Origin: Candidatus Krumholzibacteriia bacterium
GTDB lineage: Bacteria > Krumholzibacteriota > Krumholzibacteriia > JAJRXK01
Length of the DNA stretch: 64,000 nucleotides
Assembly: GCA_035268685.1 (NCBI GenBank)
Contig: DATFKK010000006.1
Span: forward strand, 1-64,000
Direction of reading: 5' to 3'
Shown: positions 33,749 to 41,868 of the stretch, piece by piece
Layout of the letters: every line of letters starts with the position of its first letter
Numbering within the stretch: position 1 is the first letter of the stretch
The notes under the pieces: generated by a model
Databases searched by the model: none
What the model saw: only the letters and a program-made list of their open reading frames with translations
Told to the model about the DNA's origin: nothing
Program-made: the position numbers and the translations under genes

Positions 33749-35672
33749 GGTCCGTCCGGCCGATCCGGGGACCGCTCCCGAGACGACCGGGCCGCCGCCG
33801 GCTCCGGCCATGCCTCCGGACAGCGGTCCGGACGAGCGACGGGATGCCTTCGTCCGGCGCGGTCCCCACGAGTCTCCCCGGGACTACGACGCCCGCTGGC
33901 GCGACGAGATCTACCAGGGATCGGTTCCGCAGCTCACGGTGCGTGCGGTGGCCACGGGTACCGTGCTGGGATCGATCCTGGCCGTCAGCAACCTCTACGT
34001 GGGCCTGAAGGCCGGCTGGTCGCTGAGCGTGACCATCACCGCGCTGGTGTTGAGCACCGCGCTGTGGAGGGTGCTGACCGCGTCGAAGCTCGCGCGCTCG
34101 GACATGTCCCTCCTCGAACAGAACTGCATGCAGTCGACGGCCGCTGCGGCGGGGAACACCTCGAGCGTGGTCCTGGTGACCGCGGTCCCGGCCTGGATGC
34201 TGGTGACCGACCGCTACGTCGACCCCTTCGTTCTGGTGGCATGGACCTTCCTCGTGTCGGTGCTCGGCCTGGCCCTGGCCGTTCCCTTCAAGCGACAGCT
34301 CCTGCACTACGAACGCCTCGCCTGGCCCAGCGCGGTGGCCATGGCCCAGACGCTGCGCACGCTGCACGCGCGCGGGAGCGCCGCGGTCGACCAGGCGCGA
34401 TGGTTGTTCGGAAGCGCACTGGTGGCAGGAGCCGTGCGTTGGTCGATCGGCAACACCTTCGGGTGGTGGAAGTTGCCGGCCTGGCCGGAAACCATTGCGC
34501 TTCCCGGCCGCTGGGGAGCGCTCGGCGTCGGAATCGACGCGAGCGCACTGTACTACGCGGCCGGGGCTCTGCTCGGCCCACGCGTGAGTGGTTGGATGCT
34601 CGTGGGCTCGGCCTCGGTGTGGCTGGGCTTCGTGCCGTGGTTGCTCTCGACCGGACGGCTCGACGAGCCGGGCTACGGGGCGGTGATGTTCGCCGGAGCC
34701 CTGTGGGCCGGGGCGGGGATCATGGTCGCGGCGGGAATCACCGGCCTGTTCCTGCAGGCGGGCGTGTTGCTGCGCGGGCTGCGCGGTCTCCGCCGGCGCA
34801 GCGCCGGGGGGGCGTGGCGCGACGATCCGCTGCGTCGGATCGAGGTGCCGATGGGCTGGGCGGCGGTCGGGATCGTCGCCGCTGCGGTGGGCATCGTCTG
34901 GATCGGCGAGCGGGGACTCGGGATCCCCTGGTGGCTGAGCCTGGTGGGAGTGGTCGTGGCCATGGTCCTGGCTTCGGTCGCGATCCGCGCCTACGGCGAG
35001 ACCGACATCACCCCGGCGGGCCCGCTGGGAAAGGTCATGCAGCTGGGCTACGGCGTCGCCGCCCCGCAGGCGCTGTCGGCGAATCTGTTCGGGACCACGA
35101 TCGTGGTCGGTAGTGCGGCGGTAGCGGCCGACACGTCGGCGAACCTGCGGTGCGGTCACCTGCTGGGCGCCGATCCGCGCAAGCAGTTCCTGGCGCAGTT
35201 CCTGGGTCTGGGAACCGGGATCGTGATCGCCGTGGCCGCCTTCGGCGTGCTCGTGCCCGATCCGACGGCGGTCGGCACCGAGACCCTGCCCGCGCCGGCC
35301 GCCCAGGCCTGGCGCGCGGTGGCGCAGATCGTGGCCGAAGGGCTGGGCGCGCTCGACGGCGTGGCCCGCGCGGCCGTCGCGGTGGGTGCGCTCCTCGGCG
35401 TGGGGCTGACCCTCGGTGACCGGCTCGGGCCACGGCGGCCGGCGTGGTGGCCGAGTCCCTTCGGCCTGGGCATCGGCATGGTGATCGGCTTTGCGCAGTC
35501 GACGGCGTTCTTCGTCGGGGCCATGATGGCGGTCCTGTTGCGTCGCAAGCTCGCCGACCGCGACGAGGCCAACGACCGCATCGTGGCCCTGTCCAGCGGC
35601 GGCATCGCCGGCGACAGTCTGGTGGGCGTGTTGCTCGCCCTGCTGGTCGCCCTGGGATGGATGTCCACTTGA
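33705..35672 (+). CDS. OPT family oligopeptide/metal transporter
   Basis: A large inner-membrane transporter (655 residues from this GTG) with about 14-16 hydrophobic segments. OPT landmarks are 'QLTVRAVATGTVLGSILAVSNLYVGLKAGW' in the first helix, 'EQNCMQSTAAAAGNTSS' and the late 'DTSANLRCGHLLGADPRKQFLAQFLG'. Bacterial OPT proteins import peptides or metal chelates. The first ~45 residues are Pro-rich and probably disordered. The true start is uncertain: GTG 33705 lies inside xseB, TTG 33720 and ATG 33810 are also possible. The gene is coupled to exonuclease VII only by position. Confidence 0.88.
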   Translation: MRTFPLTPTTKTTPEVRPADPGTAPETTGPPPAPAMPPDSGPDERRDAFVRRGPHESPRDYDARWRDEIYQGSVPQLTVRAVATGTVLGSILAVSNLYVGLKAGWSLSVTITALVLSTALWRVLTASKLARSDMSLLEQNCMQSTAAAAGNTSSVVLVTAVPAWMLVTDRYVDPFVLVAWTFLVSVLGLALAVPFKRQLLHYERLAWPSAVAMAQTLRTLHARGSAAVDQARWLFGSALVAGAVRWSIGNTFGWWKLPAWPETIALPGRWGALGVGIDASALYYAAGALLGPRVSGWMLVGSASVWLGFVPWLLSTGRLDEPGYGAVMFAGALWAGAGIMVAAGITGLFLQAGVLLRGLRGLRRRSAGGAWRDDPLRRIEVPMGWAAVGIVAAAVGIVWIGERGLGIPWWLSLVGVVVAMVLASVAIRAYGETDITPAGPLGKVMQLGYGVAAPQALSANLFGTTIVVGSAAVAADTSANLRCGHLLGADPRKQFLAQFLGLGTGIVIAVAAFGVLVPDPTAVGTETLPAPAAQAWRAVAQIVAEGLGALDGVARAAVAVGALLGVGLTLGDRLGPRRPAWWPSPFGLGIGMVIGFAQSTAFFVGAMMAVLLRRKLADRDEANDRIVALSSGGIAGDSLVGVLLALLVALGWMST

Positions 35673-36949
35673 GTCCGATCGATCGGGTTCGCCACTTCGG
35701 CTCGACTCCGGCCGCGGCCATGGCGGCCGCCAACGCCAGCACCGTCGCCCTGAACCTCGTCCAGGGCTTTCTCTTCGCGCGGATCCTCGGCCCCGAGGAC
35801 TACGGCGTGTGGCTGGGCCTGCTCCTGCTGTTCCAGTACGGGCAGTACAGCTACCTGGGCGCGACGACCTCGGTCCTGCGGCAGATCCCGCTGCAGCGCG
35901 GCCGCCGCGACGAAGCGCGGGCCCGGCGGCTCACTGCGGCAGCGCACGGGCTCGTGCTCACCACGAACGTCGGCTGGGTCCTGCTCGGGGCGGCCCTGGC
36001 CTTCACCGTGTACGGCGACGTGTGGTTCGGAGCGCTCGCGCTGGTCGGACTGACCGTGCTCGAGATCTGGCTGCAGCAGGGCCAGGCCGAACTCAAGGGC
36101 AGTCAGCGTTTCCACGCCGCCGCCGGCGTGATCGCCACGCGGGGTGTGGTGAACCTGATCCTGCTGCCGCTCGTGGTGTGGCTGGGCCTCGAGGGCGCCT
36201 ATCTGCGCTGGTTCGTGCTCGCCACGCTGCTGCTGGTCCTGACCTGGCGCTTCGATCCCGTTCCCTTGCGTTGGCGCTTCGACCGCGCGGACTTCGCGGC
36301 GTTGATCCGTGACGGCGGCCCGATCCTGATGGTCGGGGTGGTCTTCGCTTTCCAGGTGCACTGTGACCGCACGCTTCTGCTGTTGATGGCCGACGACGTG
36401 GCCATGGGGCACTACGGCATCGCGGCGATCCTGATGACGGTGATGATGGCCGTGCCCGCCGCCGTGGGACAGACCTCGTATCCCGGCATGGTCGAGGAGT
36501 TCGGGCGGACCGGTCGTACCGACGGGCTGTGGCGCGCCACACTGCGGCGAACCGCCCGCGTGGGCGGCGTGGCGGTTTTCGCCGCCGGCTGCGCGTGGGT
36601 GCTGCTACCGCCCTTCGTTCGCTGGGTGCTTCCCGACTTCGCGCCGGGCACCGACGCCGCGCGCTTCGTGCTGCCGGGGACCGTGTTCCTCGCGAGCAGC
36701 GTTCCGGTGAGCTACTTCGTGCAGACCATCGGCCGCCAGGGACTGCACGTGGCCGTGAACCTCGTGGCACTGACCGGTCAGGCCGGGTTGGGCGTGATCG
36801 CGCTGCAGCGGGGCACGGGGATCGAGGGACTGGCCGTGGCCATGTCGATCGGCTTCGCCGTCTACCTGGCGTTGCTGACCGCCACCGCGTCACGTGCGCG
36901 CTTCGCGCCCCGTCGCGAGGCGCCGGTCGGAGAACCGGGAAGAACCTGA
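35657..36949 (+). CDS. Polysaccharide flippase-like membrane protein (MATE/MOP superfamily)
   Basis: A 430-residue protein with about 12 membrane segments, like Wzx and other oligosaccharide-lipid flippases. Visible pieces are 'VALNLVQGFLFARILGPEDYGVWLGLLLLFQYGQYSYLG' and 'GHYGIAAILMTVMMAVPAAVGQTSYPGMVEEFGR'. The start overlaps the OPT gene by 16 bases; a TTG at 35669 is an alternative. It is followed by a methyltransferase, and a sulfotransferase-like gene lies 19 kb away. No glycosyltransferases are adjacent, so its substrate is unknown. Confidence 0.78.
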   Translation: MDVHLSPIDRVRHFGSTPAAAMAAANASTVALNLVQGFLFARILGPEDYGVWLGLLLLFQYGQYSYLGATTSVLRQIPLQRGRRDEARARRLTAAAHGLVLTTNVGWVLLGAALAFTVYGDVWFGALALVGLTVLEIWLQQGQAELKGSQRFHAAAGVIATRGVVNLILLPLVVWLGLEGAYLRWFVLATLLLVLTWRFDPVPLRWRFDRADFAALIRDGGPILMVGVVFAFQVHCDRTLLLLMADDVAMGHYGIAAILMTVMMAVPAAVGQTSYPGMVEEFGRTGRTDGLWRATLRRTARVGGVAVFAAGCAWVLLPPFVRWVLPDFAPGTDAARFVLPGTVFLASSVPVSYFVQTIGRQGLHVAVNLVALTGQAGLGVIALQRGTGIEGLAVAMSIGFAVYLALLTATASRARFAPRREAPVGEPGRT

Positions 36950-37007
36950 TCCGAGGCGTTGCGATGCAGCTGTGCTACCATCGTCCGTCTTCGCGAGGAG
37001 AGCGACC

Positions 37008-37832
37008 GTGTCGACCGTGGTTCCGGGTCTGATCGAACGCAAGGTACGCGTGTTCCGGCGCGATGTCTGGCGGGTGGCGTCGAGCCTGCCCGCGTGGCTG
37101 CGCTACCGCGCGTCCGGCCGTCTGCCCGAACCCGCCGGGCTCGAGGTCGGCGGCCTGTCGCGCCGCGACCTGCAGTTGTACGTCGACCCCTGGTACCACG
37201 ACTTCGCTGCGCTCGGCGTGCCCACGCCCCAGGGCGACGATCACTTCCCGGGCAATCAGCGTTCGAAGGAACCGGTGCTGACGTCGATGCTCGAAGAAGC
37301 TCTGTCGCGCTCGCGGGCCGAGACGCCTTCGCTGCTCGAACTGTTCTGTGCCGATGGCTACTTCGGCTGCATGGCCGCGCAGAAGGGCGCGGGTTCGGTC
37401 GTCGGGATCGATCTCAATCCCTACCACCTCTCTCGCGCGCGCCTCGCCGCGCGGATGCTCGGCCTGGAAGACCGCGTGCGCTTCGAGCGCCGCAACGTCT
37501 TCGCCGTCGACGGCCGCTACGACGTGATCATGAACTGCGGTGGCCTGTACCACATCGACAACCCGTGGGAGCTGCTACGGCGCAACCGCGCTCTCGCGCC
37601 CGACGTGCTGATCGTGCAGACGGTGTACAGCCTGGCCCGCACCGAAGCCGACTATTTCGAGACCCCCACGCCCGGTTGGACCTGGGGCTGTCGCTTCAGC
37701 CTGGCCTTCTTCGAGGACATGCTGATGCGCGCCGGCTGGCGGATCGAGCGGATGGAGACCAACGAGCTCGAGGGCAACACGCGACCGGAGGATCGGGGGT
37801 CGGTGTACGCGGTGTGCGTGCCGGCCGGGTGA
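37008..37832 (+). CDS. SAM-dependent methyltransferase (DUF1698/CmoB-like)
   Basis: A 274-residue class I methyltransferase. The SAM-binding motif I is 'LLELFCADGYFGCMAAQKGAGSVVGIDLN', with the acidic residue at the end of strand 2, and 'VIMNCGGLYHIDNPWELLRRNRAL' is motif IV. The N-terminal part 'HDFAALGVPTPQGDDHFPGNQRSKEPVL' resembles the CmoB/DUF1698 group acting on tRNA or small molecules. The GTG at 37008 has GAGGAG 7 bases upstream. It lies 58 bases after the flippase gene, so a role in modifying a surface saccharide is possible. Confidence 0.8.
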   Translation: MSTVVPGLIERKVRVFRRDVWRVASSLPAWLRYRASGRLPEPAGLEVGGLSRRDLQLYVDPWYHDFAALGVPTPQGDDHFPGNQRSKEPVLTSMLEEALSRSRAETPSLLELFCADGYFGCMAAQKGAGSVVGIDLNPYHLSRARLAARMLGLEDRVRFERRNVFAVDGRYDVIMNCGGLYHIDNPWELLRRNRALAPDVLIVQTVYSLARTEADYFETPTPGWTWGCRFSLAFFEDMLMRAGWRIERMETNELEGNTRPEDRGSVYAVCVPAG

Positions 37833-37955
37833 TGGTGGGGGTGGGCCGCGGAAGGATGGCCCGCAGGCGATCGCCGAGACCTTGGGTCGTGGGCGGCGAA
37901 GTGATACGGATCACCGCGTGCCCGTCACGTTGGACACCGAACCGGAGCGAGTCGA

Positions 37956-38357
37956 ATGGGAATGAGTGTCCGTCGGAAGAGACGTAGGACTCTCGAGTTG
38001 CTGGTGGGGGTCTCCGTGTATCGCGCTTGGACCCAGATGCTCGCCGGTCTCGCACCCGATGGTCGCTCCCACCGTCTGGCGACTCTGGTCGCTGGGTTCC
38101 TCCACCACGCGACCAACGTTGCCCACGAGCACGACGAATCGGGTGCGCGTGCGGATGCGGTCCGGTGCTCGATCCTCCTCGCGGCGGAGTCCCAGGATCC
38201 CGAGGAACTGCTCGACGAGGTTCGCGACCTTCTCCGGCAGCTCTTCGCCGATGCAGGGATCGCGAGTGAACGCGTCAGTGCTCGGGGGGAGTCCTACGAG
38301 ATCCTCGAAGCTGCTGCCCACGAGTACATCCACTGGTACGACATGCCCTGGGAGTAG
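37956..38357 (+). CDS. Small hypothetical protein
   Basis: A 133-residue protein that I do not recognise. It has a basic start (MSVRRKRRRT), a hydrophobic stretch (HRLATLVAGFLHHATNVA) and an acidic middle with 'EELLDEVRDLLRQLFADAG'; it ends in 'EYIHWYDMPWE'. There is no signal peptide. Third codon positions are GC-rich but less extreme than in its neighbours. ATG 37962 is an alternative start. A short inverted repeat GTGAT-N4-ATCAC (37901-37914) precedes it. The function is unknown. Confidence 0.6.
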   Translation: MGMSVRRKRRRTLELLVGVSVYRAWTQMLAGLAPDGRSHRLATLVAGFLHHATNVAHEHDESGARADAVRCSILLAAESQDPEELLDEVRDLLRQLFADAGIASERVSARGESYEILEAAAHEYIHWYDMPWE

Positions 38358-38437
38358 GGCGATCCCAAGGGCCTTGCCGCCGATTCGAGGTTGGTGTCAT
38401 GCCCGACGCGCGGGTGGCGGCTCGCCCGGGCGAGGCG

Positions 38438-38443
38438 TACAGT
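38438..38443 (+). promoter_or_regulatory. Possible -10 box of the DUF4153 gene
   Basis: TACAGT in the context GGCGTACAGT lies 36 bases before the GTG at 38480. It resembles the TATAGT and TATACT boxes elsewhere in the window. If used, it excludes the upstream ATG at 38399. Confidence 0.3.
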
Positions 38444-38479
38444 TCGCCGCCGGCGAGGACTCTTCGGTGGAGGTGTCAG

Positions 38480-40285
38480 GTGCTCGGTCGTCTCGTACTG
38501 GAACGTGTCGGTGAAGCGCCGATTCGTGTCGCGCGGAGATTCCCGGCGGTCACCGTCGTGGTGCTGACGGCAGCGGTTGCCGCGCAGTGGATGGTCGCCG
38601 GGAGCGCGGGGGCCGCCGTCCGGATCCTGGTGGCCTCGACCTTCGCGGTACCGGCCCTGACCGCCACGGCGCTCGCTCGTGAGACACGCGTCGGAAATCG
38701 CGGCTTGCTCGCACTCGACACACTCGTGGTCGCAGTGGCCGTCGCCTTTGCGTGGATGTGGCCGGCGTGGTCGGAGGCCGTGGGTATCACCCGCCTCGTT
38801 CAGGCCAACCTCGCCGGCCTGCTCGCGGTCGCGGTCCTCCCGTTCCTGGTCCGCGACGGACGCGCGATGTTCTGGCCCTTCAACCGGACGCTCTTCGTCC
38901 GCTTCGTGGTGGCCTCGATCTTCGCGGGTGTCCTCTTCGCGGGACTGGCGCTGGCAATCGCCGCGCTCCAGACCCTCTTCGACCTGTCCTTGCCCGACGA
39001 GATCTACGCGCACCTCCTGTTCCTCCTGCTCACCGTCTTCCACCCGCTGTACGTGCTGTCGGGGATCCCGGCACCGCTGCGCGCCCTCGCGGACGACGAC
39101 GACCTGCCGGCCGTGATCCGCGTGTTCGCGCAGTTCGTCCTCTTGCCGCTGGTGTGCGTGTACCTGGCGATCCTGCTCGCCTATCTCGCCCGCGTGCTTA
39201 TCTCGCAGGAATGGCCCCAGGGATGGATCGGATGGATGGTCTCGGCCGTTGCGGTGGCAGGGCAGCTCGCGGTGTTGCTGCTGGACCCGCTGACGCGCAC
39301 CCATCGCGGGGGATGGGTACGGCGGGCAGCGCGGATCTACTACGCGGCCATGATTCCTTCACTGGTGATGCTCCTCGTGGCGATCTGGTTGCGGGTGGCG
39401 CAGTACGGGATCACCGAGAACCGGTACTTCCTCGCCGCGCTCGCGATCTGGATGCTTCTGCTGTGCATCGGACGCACGGTGGGCGCGTGGCGTGATCCGC
39501 GGTGGATCCCGGCGTCGCTGGCGGTGGTCGTGCTCCTGACGAGCGCCGGACCCTGGAGCGCGTACGCGGTGTCGCAGGCCTCGCAGGCCGCCCGGCTGGA
39601 ACGCCTGCTCGACGACGCCGGGCGGCTCGAGAACGGCGTGGCCGTCGCCGGCACCGGTACCGTGGACGTGGCCACGGTGGAGGAGGTCGTCAGCGTCGTC
39701 CGGCATCTCGTCGGAACCTACGGGCCCCATGCGGTCGATCCGTGGTTCGGCGGCGACGTGTCCGCGGGGATCGACACGGCGCGCTCACCGCACCCGCACT
39801 CGGAGGCCGCGGACCGGATCGTCCGGCGTGCACTCCAGCGGATCGGACTGGACGGGACCGAGGTGCTCAAGGCACGGAACGCCGTCTCCGTCACACTCCG
39901 GGCTGCCGACGCCACGTGGTCGTTCCCGATCGAGGACGCCACGCATGTCGCGGCCTTCGTGCTCCGGATGCCGCAGCCGCAGGAGATCACACTCGCGGGC
40001 GACGCCCTCGTGCTGACGGTCGTCGGAGGGCGGTTGGTCGCGACCCGGCGGGAGGCGGTTGCCGACACCGCATTCGTCGCATCGCTGGAAGGGGCGTTCG
40101 ACCGGGCGAAGCCACGGTCACCGACCGCCGCGAAGGGCCCGAGCGGAGAGGATGTCGTCGTGCTCGCCGTGATCGGGCCGGACTGGACCGGCAAGGTCGT
40201 CGTGGAGTCCATCCACGCGTGGGTCGAGGGCGACTCCCGCCGCGTCGAGTCGATGGCCGGAACCCTCCTGCTCCGTCGTCGGTGA
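38480..40285 (+). CDS. DUF4153 multi-pass membrane protein
   Basis: A 601-residue protein. Its first ~370 residues hold about 11-12 membrane helices of the DUF4153 family ('FNRTLFVRFVVASIFAGVLFAGLALAIAALQTLFDL', 'FHPLYVLSGIPAPLRAL', 'RVLISQEWPQGWIGWMVSAVA'). A soluble C-terminal part follows (about 375-601) with low-complexity Ala/Val-rich sequence. The GTG at 38480 is preferred because GGAGG lies 6 bases upstream and a -10-like box at 38438 would exclude the ATG at 38399. The function of DUF4153 is unknown. Confidence 0.82.
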   Translation: MLGRLVLERVGEAPIRVARRFPAVTVVVLTAAVAAQWMVAGSAGAAVRILVASTFAVPALTATALARETRVGNRGLLALDTLVVAVAVAFAWMWPAWSEAVGITRLVQANLAGLLAVAVLPFLVRDGRAMFWPFNRTLFVRFVVASIFAGVLFAGLALAIAALQTLFDLSLPDEIYAHLLFLLLTVFHPLYVLSGIPAPLRALADDDDLPAVIRVFAQFVLLPLVCVYLAILLAYLARVLISQEWPQGWIGWMVSAVAVAGQLAVLLLDPLTRTHRGGWVRRAARIYYAAMIPSLVMLLVAIWLRVAQYGITENRYFLAALAIWMLLLCIGRTVGAWRDPRWIPASLAVVVLLTSAGPWSAYAVSQASQAARLERLLDDAGRLENGVAVAGTGTVDVATVEEVVSVVRHLVGTYGPHAVDPWFGGDVSAGIDTARSPHPHSEAADRIVRRALQRIGLDGTEVLKARNAVSVTLRAADATWSFPIEDATHVAAFVLRMPQPQEITLAGDALVLTVVGGRLVATRREAVADTAFVASLEGAFDRAKPRSPTAAKGPSGEDVVVLAVIGPDWTGKVVVESIHAWVEGDSRRVESMAGTLLLRRR

Positions 40286-40371
40286 GAGGGTACGGCCACG
40301 ACTGCACCGCTGCTCACCTTCACCGTCATGGCATCACCGGCGCGAGACGAGATTGATCGTATCGGATCATG

Positions 40372-40389
40372 GACACGAACCGTCGTGTC
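40372..40389. repeat. Operator-like palindrome before the sigma-54 activator gene
   Basis: GACACGAACCGTCGTGTC is a perfect 7-bp inverted repeat with a 4-base spacer. A second, shorter repeat (TGATC-N6-GATCA, 40354-40369) lies beside it. Both are in the 281-bp gap before the activator gene. The rest of the gap shows no gene. Confidence 0.4.
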
Positions 40390-40566
40390 GTGAAAGTGTC
40401 ACTCGCGAAGAAGATCGCCCGGTCGCGGTCCGCTGCGGCGGATGCATGACTCCCAGGCTCCCGTACGCCAGGCCGTCATGGGCTCCCACCTCGTGGCGGC
40501 GATCCCAAGGCTCCCTTCCCATGCGTCGATGGTTCGGTGACACGCACACCGGATGGAGGCCGTGGT

Positions 40567-41580
40567 ATGCCCTGTTCGTTGGTGGGAGAGAGTCCGTCGA
40601 TCTGCGGACTCCGTGACCGCCTCGGCGTGATCGCGCGCACCCAGCCGGGCGTCACGATCCTGATCACCGGTCCCTCCGGTTCCGGCAAGGAACTCGTGGC
40701 CCGTGAGATTCATTGTCTGAACGCCAGGACCCGCAGGGGTGCCTTCGTCCCCGTCGACCTGAGCTACGTGCCCCGCGAACTGGCGGGCAGTCGACTCTTC
40801 GGACACGAGCGCGGCGCGTTCACCGACGCACGGGAACGCCGCCCTGGCGCCTTCGAAGAGGGGCGCGGCGGCACCGTGTTCCTGGACGAGGTCTCGAGCA
40901 TCACTCTGGAGTTCCAGGGCATGTTCCTGCGCGTGCTGCAGGAGCGCGAGTTCGCGCCTCTCGGCTCGACGAAGGTCTTTCGTACCGATGCGCGGATCAT
41001 CGCGGCCAGCAACGAGAACCTCTGGGACAAGGTCCAGGCCGGTTTCTTCCGTCAGGACCTGTACTTCCGTCTGAAGGTGCTCGAGGTCTTGGTGCCGTCC
41101 CTGAGTGAACGGACGGAGGACATCCCTCTGCTGGTGCGCCATTTCATCGTGAAGCACGCGCCACAAGTGGGGTGCGACCCGGGGCTCGCCGTCGACGACG
41201 AGGTCTTCGAAGCCCTGGCCCGTCGGCCCTGGCCCGGCAACGTGCGGCAACTCGAGAACGTGATCATCCACAGTCTGGCCCTGGCCATCGACGACACGGT
41301 TCTCCGTGCGTCCCACCTCCCTCCGCAGGGTCCGGAGGAGACCGGGGGGCGGGTGTCGCCCGTCGCGCGCGACCTGCTCGCCATGCCCTACCCGGAAGCA
41401 CAGCGCGAGTCCCTGCGTCGCTTCAAGATCTCCTACTGGACGCATCGATTGCACGAGTCGGGCGGGAGCATCGCGAAGACCGCGCGCGGTGCCGGCATCC
41501 TTCCTTCGAGTCTTCACCGGATGGTGAGCGAACTGGGACTCAAGGGCCGATACGAATCGGGGCAAGCCGATGAAGCGTGA
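40567..41580 (+). CDS. Sigma-54-dependent transcription activator without sensor domain
   Basis: A 337-residue AAA+ enhancer-binding protein. Walker A is GPSGSGKE (35-42), the sigma-54 contact loop is ERGAFTDA (81-88), Walker B is GTVFLDE (102-108), and 'FFRQDLYFRLKVLEV' and 'RPWPGNVRQLENVI' complete the AAA+ core. A Fis-type HTH follows at about 295-330 ('SIAKTARGAGILPSSLHRMVSELGLKG'). There is no receiver, GAF or PAS domain, so control must come from level or partner proteins, as with PspF. The ATG at 40567 has GGAGG 7 bases upstream; a GTG at 40537 is an alternative. It lies directly before the secreted cohesin/dockerin genes and may activate them. Confidence 0.9.
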   Translation: MPCSLVGESPSICGLRDRLGVIARTQPGVTILITGPSGSGKELVAREIHCLNARTRRGAFVPVDLSYVPRELAGSRLFGHERGAFTDARERRPGAFEEGRGGTVFLDEVSSITLEFQGMFLRVLQEREFAPLGSTKVFRTDARIIAASNENLWDKVQAGFFRQDLYFRLKVLEVLVPSLSERTEDIPLLVRHFIVKHAPQVGCDPGLAVDDEVFEALARRPWPGNVRQLENVIIHSLALAIDDTVLRASHLPPQGPEETGGRVSPVARDLLAMPYPEAQRESLRRFKISYWTHRLHESGGSIAKTARGAGILPSSLHRMVSELGLKGRYESGQADEA

Positions 41581-41786
41581 CCCTACACACTTCTCCTGTC
41601 TGCGTTCACACCCGAGTTACGCGATCGACACACGCGCGTTAGCGATCACGTCCGGACCGGGACTTCAGCGATCGAGGACGGATGACGTATGCATTGGTCA
41701 CTTCGTCACTTGCACGTTCTCTCGTTTCGTTTCGGTCCTTGGTACGACCGTTGCGCGAAGGGTGTCCTGTCAGTCGTGCATCGCAC

Positions 41787-41800
41787 GGCACCCTCACAGC
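41787..41800 (+). promoter_or_regulatory. Weak -24/-12 (sigma-54) candidate with upstream repeats
   Basis: GGCAC at 41787 and GC at 41799 have the exact 10-base gap of a sigma-54 promoter (GG-N10-GC), 69 bases before the secreted-protein gene. The TTGC half is poor (CAGC here), so this is weak. Upstream, GCGATC occurs three times, at 41621, 41642 and 41668, where an enhancer site could be. The rest of the 288-bp gap holds nothing I recognise. Confidence 0.2.
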
Positions 41801-41868
41801 CGGTCCGCCCGTTCGGGTTGCTGGTTCACGACAAGTAGACGACCACTCATCCAAGGAGATGAACCCCC

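Noticed and set aside
40353-40616. Small 87-residue frame overlapping the activator start
   Set aside because: Its composition is unlike its neighbours (many Trp, Arg, Pro), it has no ribosome site, and the overlapping AAA+ gene is certain.
41696-41713. Sigma-54 promoter at TGGTCAC ... TTGCA
   Set aside because: The gap between GG and GC is 14 bases; sigma-54 promoters need 10.
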